This document shows positions 23,665-36,004 of a DNA stretch of 64,000 nucleotides, one piece after another (the first letter of the stretch is position 1; every line of letters begins with the position of its first letter). Below the pieces are notes generated by a model. That model saw nothing but the letters and a program-made list of their open reading frames with translations, was not told the origin of the DNA and did no database searches. Origin of the DNA: Platycnemis pennipes. Taxonomy: Eukaryota; Arthropoda; Insecta; Odonata; Platycnemididae. The stretch spans positions 45,960,107-46,024,106 of the forward strand of contig OW121846.1 of NCBI GenBank assembly GCA_933228895.1, given 5' to 3'. The position numbers were made by a program, and so were the translations under genes.

Positions 23665-26045
23665 CTTTGGATATTAGATACGTAATTTACCACCTTTTAC
23701 GTCGGCGGTACCCTTCAGACCGAGGTTACAATCTTGGGGCACCCTTCTTAGATTTGTTAATTCATGCAATTAGGCATCCCTCTCCATTAAAAAGGATAAT
23801 TGACACATTACAGTAATTTGTCCTTGAGTTGGAAGAAGTGCTAAGATTTCTTTGCCACCTGTCGGGTGTGAGAATACCAATTCAGAAGTTGGCCCTACTG
23901 CATATTTTTTGTTTCCCCACAGTAATCTCGCGGAACTCCCAGCTCTTTTCCCAGCATCCTGAATGGCCGTAGCACCATCTCTCCGTTAGATGATTGGGTA
24001 TCGACCATGTGGAGTTTACGATTAAAATTCGAGTGAAATTGGGTGTCACCAAAATACACCCTCTATTTCCTTTGTAGACGAACCACCTCACCAATACGAT
24101 ATCTCCAAGGTTACTGGGGTGCAGGTAATACTCCCATTTCAGAACAATGGCTGCCAGATGCATGCAACCGCGGCTGTCACAGCCCGGACTGGCCTGGCAT
24201 CAGTGGCGCAAACGCGTGCGAGCAAAGTTTCAATGACAATCGCGCTTTCTCATTTCGTCGACCCGTTTCGTAAGGGACTCACGATATTCATTCCCTTCCA
24301 CGAAACGGGCGTCTTCCCAATGGTTATTCAAAAGAAGAGAGTTTATTTCTCTGCCAGCGCTTCAAACACGTATGCAGATATTGGCGCACATGAGAGTCAG
24401 CGGCTGCTTACAAGTTGTACTCATTTATTACTCATCTATTTAAAAAGAAGACCGGTGTTCCATGGTCGCTTAGCTCATGAAGATGAATAACGACGAAAGT
24501 GATACGGAGGGTATCAAAAATTGATTATTTCCGCGAACAATAAGGACAGTAATTGTTTACTGCGAGAATACCAGGAGGAGAATGCCCCTTGTCATAGCGA
24601 TTATTTACAAACCTGACTGATTCTTGAATTTTATTCCATTCTTTCTTAATTCCTTTTCCCACAGGCCCAAAACACTAGAGGTATATTTTACTCTAGGCCC
24701 AACTAACGCGAAACCACATGCCAGTCCTTCCTTTGTAGCACACAGCTAACTGCCGGCCAATGATGGCCCATATAAAGACCTAAGGTGCCCGCCTGGAAGC
24801 AGCTCAGATGTGGATTTGGAGAAGCATGAAAGTGTTTGGGTGGAAAGAAGGAGAATGGAATGAAATTTTGAAATTGAATTGAATTTAATTTAGAAATGAA
24901 ATGAATTATGTTTTTTCACAGAACCAGAGATTGTGGACTGATGAGCGTTAGGTTTGTTGAATGGTTTTGCTATAGGATGAGAAGTGTGTCGAAGTTATTA
25001 AAAGTATTCGTTTGGGAACCATTACCAGATTGTTGGTTAAAATTCAGAATAAGTCTCCTGAAGCAAAGAGATTCGAAAATGTCTTCTCCGATATTAGAAA
25101 AGGTATTGCCGATTTCTAACTAGTTTTTTGTATACCTGCATGACACTGAGTGTACATTTAATTATGGTCTTGCATGATTGACAAAATATGCTAATATTAG
25201 TTCATGAGCGTTGTATAACTCAGAAGATAATGTATTCCTTAACTTTATTGCATGTAAAAATCCTTTATTTCTTAGGAGATGATCATCTAGTTTTACATAT
25301 ATCAATGGCTAATAAAAAAACCGTAATCTGGAAGTTAACATAGGATTTGATATCTCGGTTTAAAATCCATACCTGGTCGTGATTCACCCCCTGCCACATG
25401 CCATTGTGCTGGATTGCAAGGTATTATGTTTAATTTCTGTCAGAACAAATAGTTGCTGGGAAAAATGGAAGAGAAAGACCTAGGAGGAAATATTTTCAGG
25501 ACACCCAAGAAAGAATATGTGTGGGCAAGTAATGTAGACTAAAGAGAATAGAAAAATACAGCAGGTACTGATTGCAGCGAGAAGGTTTTCCTCAGATTAC
25601 AGATGAACTCCTATGCTCGGAGATCTCAATGTTCCCTCACCACCCCCTCAGGAGTCGCGAGGCCAGAAGGATTAAGTAAGCGGGTAGCGGTGAAGCCTTA
25701 ACGCGTCGAGCCATCGGAGTCCTGAATGAAAAACTTTCACTCTCAGCGTTAGGAAATCGCGAAATCGTCAGCGGCACTGACAACTCATCCTTGCGTTAGC
25801 CAACTTTCCGACGCGCAAGGGTACTCCAAATCTTTTTAAAACATTGCGCACAGATAACTTACTAACTATGCACAGAATACATATATGCAAAACATTTTTT
25901 CAAAAATGAAGCATGCGCTAATTGGATATTCTTTTGGCCAGTATAGCACATTCAAGTCTCATATTTAATTCGTTGTAAAGTAGTTGAAGCAACTTTTAAT
26001 TGGTGGCCGACAAAGAAACATGCACAAATGGGTATTAGTAGTTAT
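23665..26045. other. No gene; stem-loop and repeat fragment inside
   Basis: Overlapping open frames at 24043-24490 (76 and 123 codons) have no recognisable domain. A 16-bp stem with a 2-nt bulge lies at 24262-24309. A fragment of the hairpin-type interspersed repeat is at 25380-25425 (minus). Confidence 0.45.
24262..24309. other. Stem-loop, 16-bp stem
   Basis: CCCGTTTCGT plus AAGGGA (24262-24277) pairs with TCCCTT (24292-24297) and ACGAAACGGG (24300-24309), leaving a 2-nt bulge and a 14-nt loop. Confidence 0.7.
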
Positions 26046-26051
26046 TAGGAA

Positions 26052-26307
26052 TGTTTCCGGGACTGGAGGACGGGTGGGGTGAAATCCGACGTCGGCATTA
26101 GCCTGTTCACTGTAAAAGGCGCCAAAGGGTAAGGGGTTTAACGTCCCATCCGATGGACGGAGTATTGCACTCGTTTTTTTATTTGCGATTAACTCATGTG
26201 AAGACCATTACAATAATGATAATTTTCTGCCACGGTCGGAATTCAAACCTTGGGGATGGGAATCAATAGGTACCTACATTAGGAACCACACCAACCCGAT
26301 CCCCAAA
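26052..26307 (-). repeat. tRNA-derived SINE (family A)
   Basis: The left block GAAATCCGACGTCGGCATTA, GCCTGTTCACTG, AAAAGGCGCCAAAGGG, then GGTTTAACGTCCCATCCGAT, inverted B box GGAATTCAAACCTTGGGG (about 26240) and CACCAACCCGATCCCC. This is the clearest 5'-to-3' consensus-like copy here. Confidence 0.75.
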
Positions 26308-26309
26308 CT

Positions 26310-27460
26310 CTCAATCTCTTGGTAATGCCTACAAGGTCATACAACTAAGGTAAACATTGTATGCATCAGTGCACTTTATTCCGTTCATCTTTTAGAAACA
26401 ATCTTGTAGCCTAAAAAACTGTACTTTAATTTTCGGCTGTATATTGCTTCAGATTTCCTTTCTTTTTTGTCCACCCCCTACAATGGATCGATCAACGCTA
26501 AAACATAATTGCTGTCAGGAAATAACTGAGTGAAATTGAGAGGATTCAATGATATCAACGAATGGTTTAAGAAATCTCTACGTGTTAAAAAGTGCAGCAT
26601 AATATTTTGTGTAGAATATTGATGTGTCTCACCAATAGGTTCTTACACATGTTTAGATGATCACAGAGGTAGGAAAGGAACTCATTTTAGTGCAAAATAA
26701 AATTTTGCAGTACAAAATTACATATGATCAAATGAAATGGCAATAATATGCGTGAACCTAGTGAAATCTAAATGCGTGAAACAGGAATTGGATTATGGGG
26801 AAAACAGCGGAAGGAAAATGATTTCACCCCGCACTCATCGATGAATTATGAAGCTCATGAAGATAAGGTATAAAGACAGTGATACAGAGGGATAGAAAAA
26901 TTCAGTTTTTTCGTTAAATTCATTAATCATTTATCATTAAACACGGTCGGACAGGGACGTATATAAGATGCTAACACCACGTTTTATCATCGTAAATTGA
27001 TAAAGTGACCAGTAGTGCCATGGTTGAAATTTCAATGAATAAGGTTAACTATTCACCTTCTTGTAACACAATTCTGGATTTTGTAGCGAATAATGTCGGG
27101 GGAAAACCTTTTCTCAAGAAAATAGTGTCTTAAATGCAGTCATTCTGAAGACTAAGCGGAATACTAGAAAAAAATTGAGAGGGAACAAACAAGATATGTA
27201 CGAGAAACGCTGTACTGAAGCGAGAACTAGTTGACTTATGATGAGGAGGAGCACGGAAGACACGTCGGAAAGCATGACTGAGCAATGCATAATTATAATT
27301 CAATCATCGTGCGCCGTCAAGGAATATGCGCGAAGGTTAGACCCAATCGCCGTCAGATGTCAGCTTGATCTGGAGTCAGCTAGAGGCACTGTGCCTCTAG
27401 AGTCAGCGTCGACGCCTCCTCTTGCGGACAAAATTATAACTACTAAGAGAGCAGAAAATT
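26310..27460. other. No gene; short palindrome at 27380
   Basis: A 21-bp palindrome with a 1-nt centre (CTAGAGGCAC, T, GTGCCTCTAG) lies at 27380-27400, flanked by AGTCAGC on the left and GAGTCAGC on the right. Otherwise no feature is recognised. Confidence 0.5.
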
Positions 27461-27894
27461 AAAATCATTAAATTGGTGGGTAAATTAAAACATTAGTTTC
27501 ATGAAGGCTGCTTATATTACAATTATTTTGTGTAGATCTCCTAGCATAGCGAGGCAACAGATGGGACAGGCTAATTTCCCTCGTATCGGTTGAATGTGAA
27601 AAACACATTACGTAAAACTATTTATTTCAATCAAATTAAGGCTCTTGCGTATATATTAGAGGATAGTTCGTTTACATAAAATCATTAAATTGGTGGGTAA
27701 ATTAAAACATTAGTTTCATGAAGGCTGCTTATATTACGATTATTTTGTGTAGATCTCCTAGCATAGCGAGGCAACAAATGGGACAGGCTAATTTCCCTCG
27801 TATCGGTTGAACGTGAAAAAGACATTACGTAAAACTATTTGTTTGAATAAAATTAAGGCTCTTGCGTATATATTACAGGATAATTCGTTTTGAC
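27461..27894. repeat. 217-bp tandem duplication (two copies)
   Basis: AAAATCATTAAATTGGTGGG starts at 27461 and again at 27678. The two 217-bp copies stay collinear to about 27894 with only scattered substitutions. No coding content is shared between them. Confidence 0.92.
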
Positions 27895-27899
27895 GCATC

Positions 27900-28610
27900 G
27901 ATAATTTCTGGAGTTTCATTTTTTTACGTGTTCCGTTTCATGAAAATCAGGATTTTGGTGGTGAAGCGCATTGGTAATAACACCACAGTATTTTCGTCTA
28001 TTTATAGTATTGATGGAATTGAACAACCTATGGTTACAAACACAAACTCAGTTCTGGGTTATACTTCTCCCCATTAAGGACCTTACAAATATATTGGTTC
28101 AATGATTTCGTCCTGATATTTACTCACCATTTCGTCATGAATATGGTTAAATTCAAATGGATATAAAAATATTATTATTAACGGTTGGTACTAAATATAA
28201 AAAAAAAGTAAGATTTGAAAAGTTCTTGCAAGATGTGCTTATATACTTCAGCATATCAATCAAATTCTGGACAGAAGTTTAATAGCCAAGTAAAAAATAG
28301 GTGTAACACATTGGCAGTACATGTGCTATAGAAATTCAATGTCAAACTTTTTTGAAGAGAAATCAAGTTATTACGCTGTAATCTGGTAGTCCTGTGGCGT
28401 CTACTAAACATTGTTAACAAAAACAGTGATGCAAAAAATATTCAACATAATTTGAAATTTTAAATAAGTAGGAGAAGAAAACTAACACTGATATGGACAT
28501 TTCTGGAAGAACAATAACAGTTTCGGTATGACCTAGTTTTATATTGTTATATTTATTCAGAGAAAATGACACATAGCTGTTATTTTCGAATTCAAGGAAA
28601 GTATGGTATT
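27900..28610. other. No gene recognised
   Basis: AT-rich, nothing identified apart from a 71-codon ORF with no recognisable motif. Confidence 0.5.
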
Positions 28611-28617
28611 TGGGTTG

Positions 28618-28697
28618 AAAAGGGATAATTATTGGGAAGGAGAGAATCCCAGAACCGGCATTAACATGCTTTTAATGACAGGCGCCAAGGCACATTT
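28618..28697 (-). repeat. SINE family A left fragment
   Basis: GAATCCCAGAACCGGCATTA and then CAGGCGCCAAGGC match the left block of family A. It stops immediately before the TTAA that starts the adjacent piggyBac remnant. Confidence 0.6.
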
Positions 28698-28701
28698 TTA
28701 A

Positions 28702-30760
28702 CCCACGACAGACTACGGGTGACATATGGCATCATACGACAATTTTTATTATTAAACTCTCTTTCTCAGAGGAGGAGAGCTTGTTGACAACGATGCAAAT
28801 TTTTATTTGTTTGGATGGTATATTGTAACGTCGAGTGTGGTTCTGGCAACTTTTCTTTCACTAGTTTTGTAGCAATCGATGAGTGAATTTACATCAATTT
28901 TTGTAGCGGAGGAAATGGGAGAGAGGACATGATAATTTCATTATAAAATACAATCAAACAATAGATTATTCATATTTCTTTGGGCATAAAGTTCTGCGGA
29001 CAATATTCTTTCCATATTAACTATTTTGTAGAAATTGTACTTCCATTTATCTCAATTATTCTTTCGTAAATTTCTCTGATGCCGTATGGCATCACTAGAA
29101 CAAAACCATTACAAATGTATTCATTTGTAATTCTAGTTACTTCCTATAAAACTATTTTGTCAATTTTCATATACAATAATCCAAGCGGTATAATATAAGC
29201 ATTTAATTATTATCAGCAGTAGCATATTTCTTTCTTAAATTGTATTGAACGGCTAAGCATTGAACATGTCTTTCTCTTTCTAACCACTAATATTTCATCA
29301 GGGATTTGACGCTAAAAGAAATTCTTGAGTTTCCTGAGAATGCCGAGGAAGATGAACAACTTGACAGGGAATTCAAGATTACATCGCCATTTTATTAGGA
29401 AGTAAATACATTGTTTTAAAGGGAAAAAAATGATTCTTGGGAAATATCTTCTGATGTGAGAAACGAGTTAGTGGAGAACGCAATGCGTAGGGACCGATTT
29501 GTGTAAATAATGAAATTCGCTCACTGCGCGGACAATACTTACTGAAATGAATGTAAATGGCAAATTGTGAAAATTTCGTCCATTTATGGGAATTCTAAAA
29601 ACAAGGTTTTTATTACGATTCACACCACAGCAATGCCTTGCATATGACGATAGCATGATTCCTTTTTCGGCCATCATGGATGTAAGCTTTTCTTGTAGGA
29701 AAAGCCAATAAGATTCGAATAGAAGGTATGATGCCCCTAAATACCCCTTATGGCTCTATGATACATTTCTAGAAATGACTTATCTAATCTGCTTGAAAAA
29801 ATACTGGGCTATGGTGCAACAGGGACGCTGAGGCAAAATAGAATCCCCAAATATTGTCTGATTTCATATAATGAGAAGAAAATCTTAATATATTACGAAG
29901 ACAAATAAGCGCGGCACATTTCAGCATTGGTTTAGCAAAGAGGAAAATGCAATCATCACAAGTTTGGTCAATAATTATGTAGTTACTATGATGTCCACAT
30001 GTCACAGTGTCAATCGTGTATAATATACTCTCAGAAATTCCTCAGAAGTGAAGAAAAAAATACCAGCCCCTCAGCCTGCCTTATTTTCTGCATGCAACAA
30101 ATATATGGACGGGACTGATCGCATGGGTGAAAATGTAGCAAAGCGGGATGAATATTCGAGGAAAAAAGCGGTGGTGGCCAATTTTTCATGTCGAACAACG
30201 CGTGGATACTACGTAGAAACCATATCGAAAGTCGCAGGGCAGCCAAATGCTATGCTGGTTTGGAGTGAATCTAGCCGAGTTATAAATAGCATACGCTTTG
30301 ATAGAATTAACAATTTTCTTAGACCTACAATGAACAGTAACAGACGTAGAAGTGCAGCAGAATTCTGCAGTTCCGAAGCAAGGTCTGATTTTAGTAATTG
30401 CAAAGTTGGACTTAGTATTCCCTACTTTCTAGGTTTTCACTCACTCGAATAAGTATTTTCAATAAAAGAAGACAATTTATATTAGCCCCCAATGAATATG
30501 AACGAAATCATAATTTCCTATTGAAAGAAATGAATATGAAGACAAACTGAGATGATATTACTAAGGAAGAGCACCTAGGAGATTTTGAACTAATGTAGGC
30601 CGAGCGATGCCATTTGGCATTACCCCGTATCTCAGTAATTAATAATATTTTGGACCTATAATTACATAGATATTGTTATCAGATGCTCACAAGCATTCGA
30701 GACATTCGAGATGAATGAAAATTTAACATTATAAAAAAAAATAATTCCTGCCTGGGAGGG
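28702..30760 (+). mobile_element. piggyBac element 3, strongly decayed (boundaries tentative)
   Basis: A transposase remnant (below) lies between TTAA sites at 28698-28701 and 30761-30764. Both ends begin CCC going inwards (CCCACGACAGAC, and inverted CCCTCCCAGGCAGG), but similarity beyond that is weak. A palindromic motif of the type GATGCCnnnnGGCATC occurs at 29079-29096 and 30605-30621, and a related one (GACATATGGCATCA) is near the left end at 28721. Confidence 0.5.
29295..30452 (+). pseudogene. piggyBac transposase remnant, many stops and frameshifts
   Basis: Fragments of a PGBD-type transposase appear in the right order across frames: an acidic segment (LEFPENAEEDEQLD, about 29315), AMRRDRFV and IMKFAHCADNTY (about 29482-29540), then AYDDSMIPF with the first catalytic Asp (about 29648) and FFGHHGCKLF / EKPIRFE, then NKYMDGTDRMGENVAK with the third catalytic Asp region (about 30095-30140), GKKRWWPIF in a shifted frame (about 30160), and a C-terminal SNCKVGLSIPYFLGFH (about 30393-30440) resembling the decayed cysteine finger. 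The segment with the second Asp could not be located. It is much older than element 1 and belongs to a different piggyBac lineage. Confidence 0.82.
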
Positions 30761-30799
30761 TTAACCTTGAAGTAAGGCACCTCTTTTCGTCATATGGTA

Positions 30800-33700
30800 T
30801 TAAATTACAAACACGTTTGTTTATTCTTCATCTTTGAGTGCACTTACGTCTCTGAAGGGCCACTTTTCTTTCAGTTTTACTTTAAACGAATGCGCTGTGA
30901 GAGTAATAACTGAAAATTAAATAGGCAATTAATTGCTTAATTCCATTGAATGCAATTGTTTTAGAACTTTCCCTTAATGACTGGCACGCTGCGAGAAATT
31001 TAACAGAAATTTGGTGCAGTACTAGCGACACACACTCGTGGTGACTCGCAGGGTGTTTCGTAGATATAAATGTGCATCTGCCAATGACGAAGTAGATAAA
31101 TATGTTAACCTGCTATTCGAATTGGAAGACGAAGGCATTATCGTTTTTCAACTCTGTCAAATCTCAAGGAACAATCAAGAAAAATTTGCCGGGTACGAGA
31201 TCCCTCCAAGCCAGATTTCTTGAGGTGACTTACACATGTAGGACCATCACTATGAGAGAAGTTGAGCAAAAAAATCCACCCACTACCATTCAAAGCGATT
31301 CACTCGGAATCCACCATCAGCTCTCCTGTATTTTTTATAAATAGGAAAATAAAACCAAGCATTGACAGTCAATTGACACCCAAGCTCATTGCAGTTAGAA
31401 ATCCGATCATCCGTCTGTGCTTTCCCCCCGCCAGAGCTTTGATGAAAATCACACATTCTTCCCCACTTATTCAATTCTGCATAAACCTGCCAATGACATT
31501 GCAGTCCACAGTAATTAATTAATTGCTGTGTAGCTGCTGACCATCTACGTAGCATTATCGCAGAACAATTTTGTAAATTTTCATAATACATTTATTACAC
31601 CGACCCAGGTTTCAACAAGACATTGCCATCATCAAAGCTAGTTCATCAAAATCTAGTTGCACGTGAATTCTGTGTCAGGATAGTATCCACGAATTAGTTG
31701 CTTTAGTAGCGAGTAGCTTTAGTCAGGGGATGGGTATGGTTAAGTATTGGAGTCACAGAAGAGGCAAAAGGTGGGCTTTTAATATTAGTGAAATCATTTA
31801 AGATTATCGCGATAGATTCTTGTCGGCTTTGAAAATTAATAGTTTTTAGAAGCAGTTTATTTAAATCCATAAAACTACGTGTAAAAGCCAAGGTTCAAAA
31901 CATTTTCCCGCTCTTTTCTCCCCATCCATGAAATATCGGCACTATTATACTATTATAATATACACTATTATACTATTATAGATTAAACTATAGACGCCAC
32001 TCTGCTGTGTGCTATGTGTATATTTAAAATTAAAAAATAACTATCAAGTTACGGGGTCATAAAAACAAAAGTTTCAGTTTATCTTGGGATTAAATTGGCT
32101 ACTGAAAGCGTTCGATGACCTAGGTGCGAAAAGGCTGTTGATTTCACACTTGGAATCCTGCAAAAACGTAATTCAAGTCTTATTCGTTCTGTAGGAGTCC
32201 TTGTTGCATCTTATCCCACCCACCTAACGTCTCGCATGTTCTCTGATCCTCTGTTATGTCACCATACTAAGATGATAGTTTGTTACACACTTGATATGTA
32301 AAACCAGCAGTGTACTAATTAAAACTACATGTTTATAAGTCAATCTCGCAAGCCTAATTTTATTTACTCTCTTCCATGCACCCATGCGATGAGTAAAATG
32401 CAGCGTTATTTGTGGATATAAATACCTGGAAGTACCTAGATATTCTTAAGTGTCACTCTATTCAACTAATTAGCGTAAGGAGCAAACGCTTCTAGACTTT
32501 ACGGGCCCGACTTAAAGATACTTTCGTAGCGTTGATATTCAGCCGTCAATATGTTTAGAATTTAATAGCAATAGGAGATGCTTCTTAGCATTAGTTTTTC
32601 AAACTGCAGCATGGTCTTAATAATTAGAACTAATCGGAGAAGGTCTTTGCAAATTTAGTTAAATGAAATTCAGAGAAGATCTGCTAAATTTCTGCAAAAT
32701 TGTTACGAAATGGGGCCGAGTGTCGGCTCTGCTGGAGACATTACGATGGGAGGCCCGGAGACATCAAGCTATTCTAATGTTTCTTGGAAGTTTCAGGGAA
32801 GTCGAGTTTTTATCCGACACCGAGAGAATTATTAAGACCTCACATAATATCAGTGGACTGGATAAGACGAATATAAGATCTGCATATGCATGATTCAAAT
32901 TCGCTCTTCCCTCGCACAATAGGTAACCGAACACCAAGAATATGTAACTACAAAAATCCTTTATACCAAAGATTTGTGCGTACAAACTTTAAATTAATAA
33001 TGGATAGAGTCCCAGCATCCTCTTTCACACGCCATATTGCAGCGTAGGCATCATGTGGATGGATATAAATCCTCATCTCTACTTTCAAAGTGCGAGCCGT
33101 CATTAAAGAATTTACACGTTTCTGGAGCCAGGTACATATTTCAACATTGTAAAATGTTGTTGAATCCGGACCCATCCGTGGTATCCAGGCTGGTTAATTA
33201 ACGGCCTGTTAAAGCTTAAGTTCCGAGATCAATTCACGCCTCAAGCATAAATGTATTTCACTCAGGATTTCCTTCAGGGTAAATAATAAGTCACTTATGA
33301 ATTTGAAGTACTTGAAATCTTATTGTAATTTTCGCTTTAGTGTTATTTTAAAATGCATATTTGATAAATGATCAATCGTAAGTCCTCCAAGACTCAACCA
33401 GACAACCGTAGTGCTATCCATTTATGCACCGGCCTGGCAATCCAGAGTTTGCTCTTTTCATTCCCTCACGAAATATTGATGTTACTTGTCAGGCTTTAAA
33501 GTTAAATTTTAGCTCGGTGCTGTGGTGTTGTGTAGGGATTTTGGCCACATAGAAACCGATTTCTACGAGTATTACTAAGCGGCCGACTCATTGTTGAAGT
33601 ATCAATACGTTCCAGTGCTATGTGTTTATATTGACCTTATATTTACACGTAATGGAACTCTAACATAACTTAATAAGTACAGAATTGAGTTTAGTTATTT

Positions 33701-34120
33701 TGGTGAGGCAACCGACAACTCTCCATATTTGCCTCTAATTCACTACCCTGCTAGCCACATGAAGGCGTGTGACAGGGGTGAGTGGTCACCAAGCATGCGC
33801 TATGTGTATACTCTAAAGCCTCGAAAGGTTACTTAAACTTCCTACCTAACTAGATATTTCAATCGATATCATGCGGAACACAAACTTCGAATTGCACTTT
33901 TCAATCAACAGGCAAGTAAACAATTACTAAGAATTATTATTCAACATATTTGTATTTTATGCACAATTCTTGCATAAAAAGTCCACCATTTTAATTTATT
34001 ATGTTTGTTTGTTTTATTAATTTGTCTAATTCTGTCTAATTTATAAATAGTGCAAGGTAACTTTTGCCTTATAAAATAGGTTGTTATTAGTAAGGAATAT
34101 GCATTCAGAGAAGGCATTAT
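30800..34120. other. No intact gene; possible LINE C-terminal trace
   Basis: An ORF at 32663-32893 has a segment (SALLETLRWEARRHQAILMF) resembling the region after the LINE reverse transcriptase where ...LxWxxLExRRxxxxLxMxxK is common, but it is too weak to call. A short ATTATACT-type tandem lies near 31945-31985. A hairpin-type repeat fragment lies at 33741-33785. Text at 31590-31640 (GACCCAGGTTTCAACAAGAC) resembles Penelope-like terminal regions only loosely. Confidence 0.35.
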
Positions 34121-34132
34121 TTTTTTAAGGGA

Positions 34133-34236
34133 ATGGAGTATGGTTGGAGAGAAACCCAGTGTCGGCATTAGCCTACTTGTAGCCAAATGCAGAAGACCAG
34201 TACTCAAACCACCACATAATACCCTAACCCCATCAG
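34133..34236 (-). repeat. SINE family A, internally deleted
   Basis: The left block GAAACCCAGTGTCGGCATTA and AGCCTACTTG is joined directly to the right-end block CCAGTACTCAAACCACCACA; the central B-box part is missing. Confidence 0.65.
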
Positions 34237-34239
34237 TCA

Positions 34240-34860
34240 GGATATGGTCACCTTCTTCAGATATATTATTTTTCAACATTATCTTGAAATATTCAGAAAC
34301 TAACATTCGGTCCTAATTATTTCTTCTCAACCCTTTCCGTTGCCAATGGAGCGTGATATTTCTTTATTTTCCGGGAACCGACCAACATTGAACACGTTTT
34401 CATGCATCTTCCCATCACTCTTAAACTTGCCACCATCCTTTGCAAAAAACATGCCTTGACATTTTCTTCTCGGGAGTCAATAATACCCGAGAGCTAAGCG
34501 CCATTAATCATGCCGTCCGCCATTGGCTACGCGGAAACACTATCGACAACCTACTCCGGCTTAAACGAAAGAGAGACGGAAATCTGATTTTTACAGTAAA
34601 ACCTCAAAAAGCGTTTATCTCAACGGATACAGGAACCTGTCTCAGCTCTGGCCTTCAAAAAGTTATGATACTTCACACAGGAATATGTCTATCGTGAAGT
34701 TTTTTACCTCAATTTATTAGTGTGCCGAGATATTTCATGAATGGTAAGAGAAATATTGGGCGTATTGAACGACTTGAAATTAATTGGGGATCAATTTGGA
34801 ATGGTGGCTAGAGTTATGAGGGCCTAGTTTTAAACCCCGGTAGTGACAGGGATTTTATAC
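34240..34860. other. No gene recognised
   Basis: A short ORF at 34440-34697 has no recognisable motif; nothing else is seen. Confidence 0.45.
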
Positions 34861-35457
34861 TATTACAAGCTGACCCGGCCACGCGTTGCTGTGGCTCAAT
34901 CTGGTTAAATGGAAAGTGCATGTTTATAGTATGTTTAATTTCACAATTCTTATGGGTATACAATATATCTCAGCTGATCGATTGTTTTGCAGCTGGACAC
35001 GCATATTTGTATATAATTTTAACGTCTTTACATGTCGTCACAAAGTAGAATATTTCAGGCAAGCATTTATTTCATCCGCTAGTGTCGATCGAGGAATTAC
35101 AGGTAATGTTTGCCTGAAATGTCGTGCAAGCAATATTAATGCGTTCTCAAATGGTCTCAGGATTCAACGGAAATCTTGCAATGATCGATCCAGAGCCTTG
35201 CTTTGTGCACCATTGTGCATTCATCCCAAGCAATAAGTTGGCATTTCTGAAATATTTGTCCCATGCCGGATGATTTGAATATGTTGCACGTGAGTGTTTC
35301 AATAAATTGCAAGTTCAATGGGATGCACATCCCGTCTCCAGTGTCGATATTGTATTCTCGATATTGTACAAACCTTCATGGAGTGAACAAAACAACTAAC
35401 CAAAGCTTCATGGAAATTGGATGAATGTTGTGGTAATGCATGAAGTTATCAATATTG

Positions 35458-35841
35458 TATCGATACAGTATCGATATTGTAATGATACTTTATAAAACTT
35501 TGATGAAAAACACCTAAATAATTTCGCCTCAATTTTGTATCAACAATGTATCGATGTATCCATATTTTATCGATATTATATCGATACAGTATCGACATTG
35601 AATTATCGATTTTGTAGAAACCTTCGCGGAGCGTACTCAATAACTTTCCAAAGTTTCATGGCGATCCGATGAATGGTGCAGTAATGCATAAAGGACAAAC
35701 ACATTATATACATTCGATACAGTATCGATATTGCAACGATACATTCCTTTTAAAAAACTAAATAATTTCACCTCAATTTTGTATCAATAATGTATCAATT
35801 TATCGATACTTTAGCGATATTATATCGATAAAGTATCGATA
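35458..35841. promoter_or_regulatory. Cluster of eight TATCGATA octamers
   Basis: Exact TATCGATA at 35458, 35469, 35568, 35579, 35723, 35801, 35823 and 35834. TATCGATA is the DREF (DRE) site and contains the BEAF-32 core CGATA in Drosophila. Here the sites are carried by the repeat's tandem units, so any regulatory role is inference. Confidence 0.5.
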
Positions 35842-35941
35842 TTGAAATATCGATTTCGTAGTCCTCTTTTCGGGAATGTACTCAACAACTTCCCAAAGTT
35901 TCATGGCGATCCGATGAATGGTGTAGTAATGCATAAAGGAC

Positions 35942-35944
35942 ATA

Positions 35945-35976
<32 letters not shown>

Positions 35977-35978
35977 TA
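35942..35978. repeat. CA microsatellite
   Basis: An interrupted (CA)n run inside the 3' end of the 34868-36000 repeat. Confidence 0.9.
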
Positions 35979-36004
35979 CATTCATTTTTATATATATAGA
36001 TAAG

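Larger units (their letters stand above)
34868..36000 (+). repeat. Interspersed element with internal 254-bp tandem units
   Basis: Begins GCTGACCCGGCCACGCGTTG and ends in a CA microsatellite plus TATATATATAGAT, a beginning and end that often occur together in arthropod repeats. Inside, two tandem units starting at 35461 and 35715 (both near CGATACAGTATCGATATTG) share CAATTTTGTATCAA and CCAAAGTTTCATGGCGATCC, with a partial unit to the left (35343-35460). Confidence 0.65.

Noticed and set aside
24119..24490. 123-codon ORF as a gene
   Set aside because: It overlaps another frame of similar length, has no recognised motif and contains a stem-loop; not enough to call.
32663..32893. LINE C-terminal remnant
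   Set aside because: The resemblance is limited to one short segment and the downstream sequence does not continue it clearly.
35942..35978. Cys/Val-rich ORF over the CA repeat
   Set aside because: It is the translation of a microsatellite.
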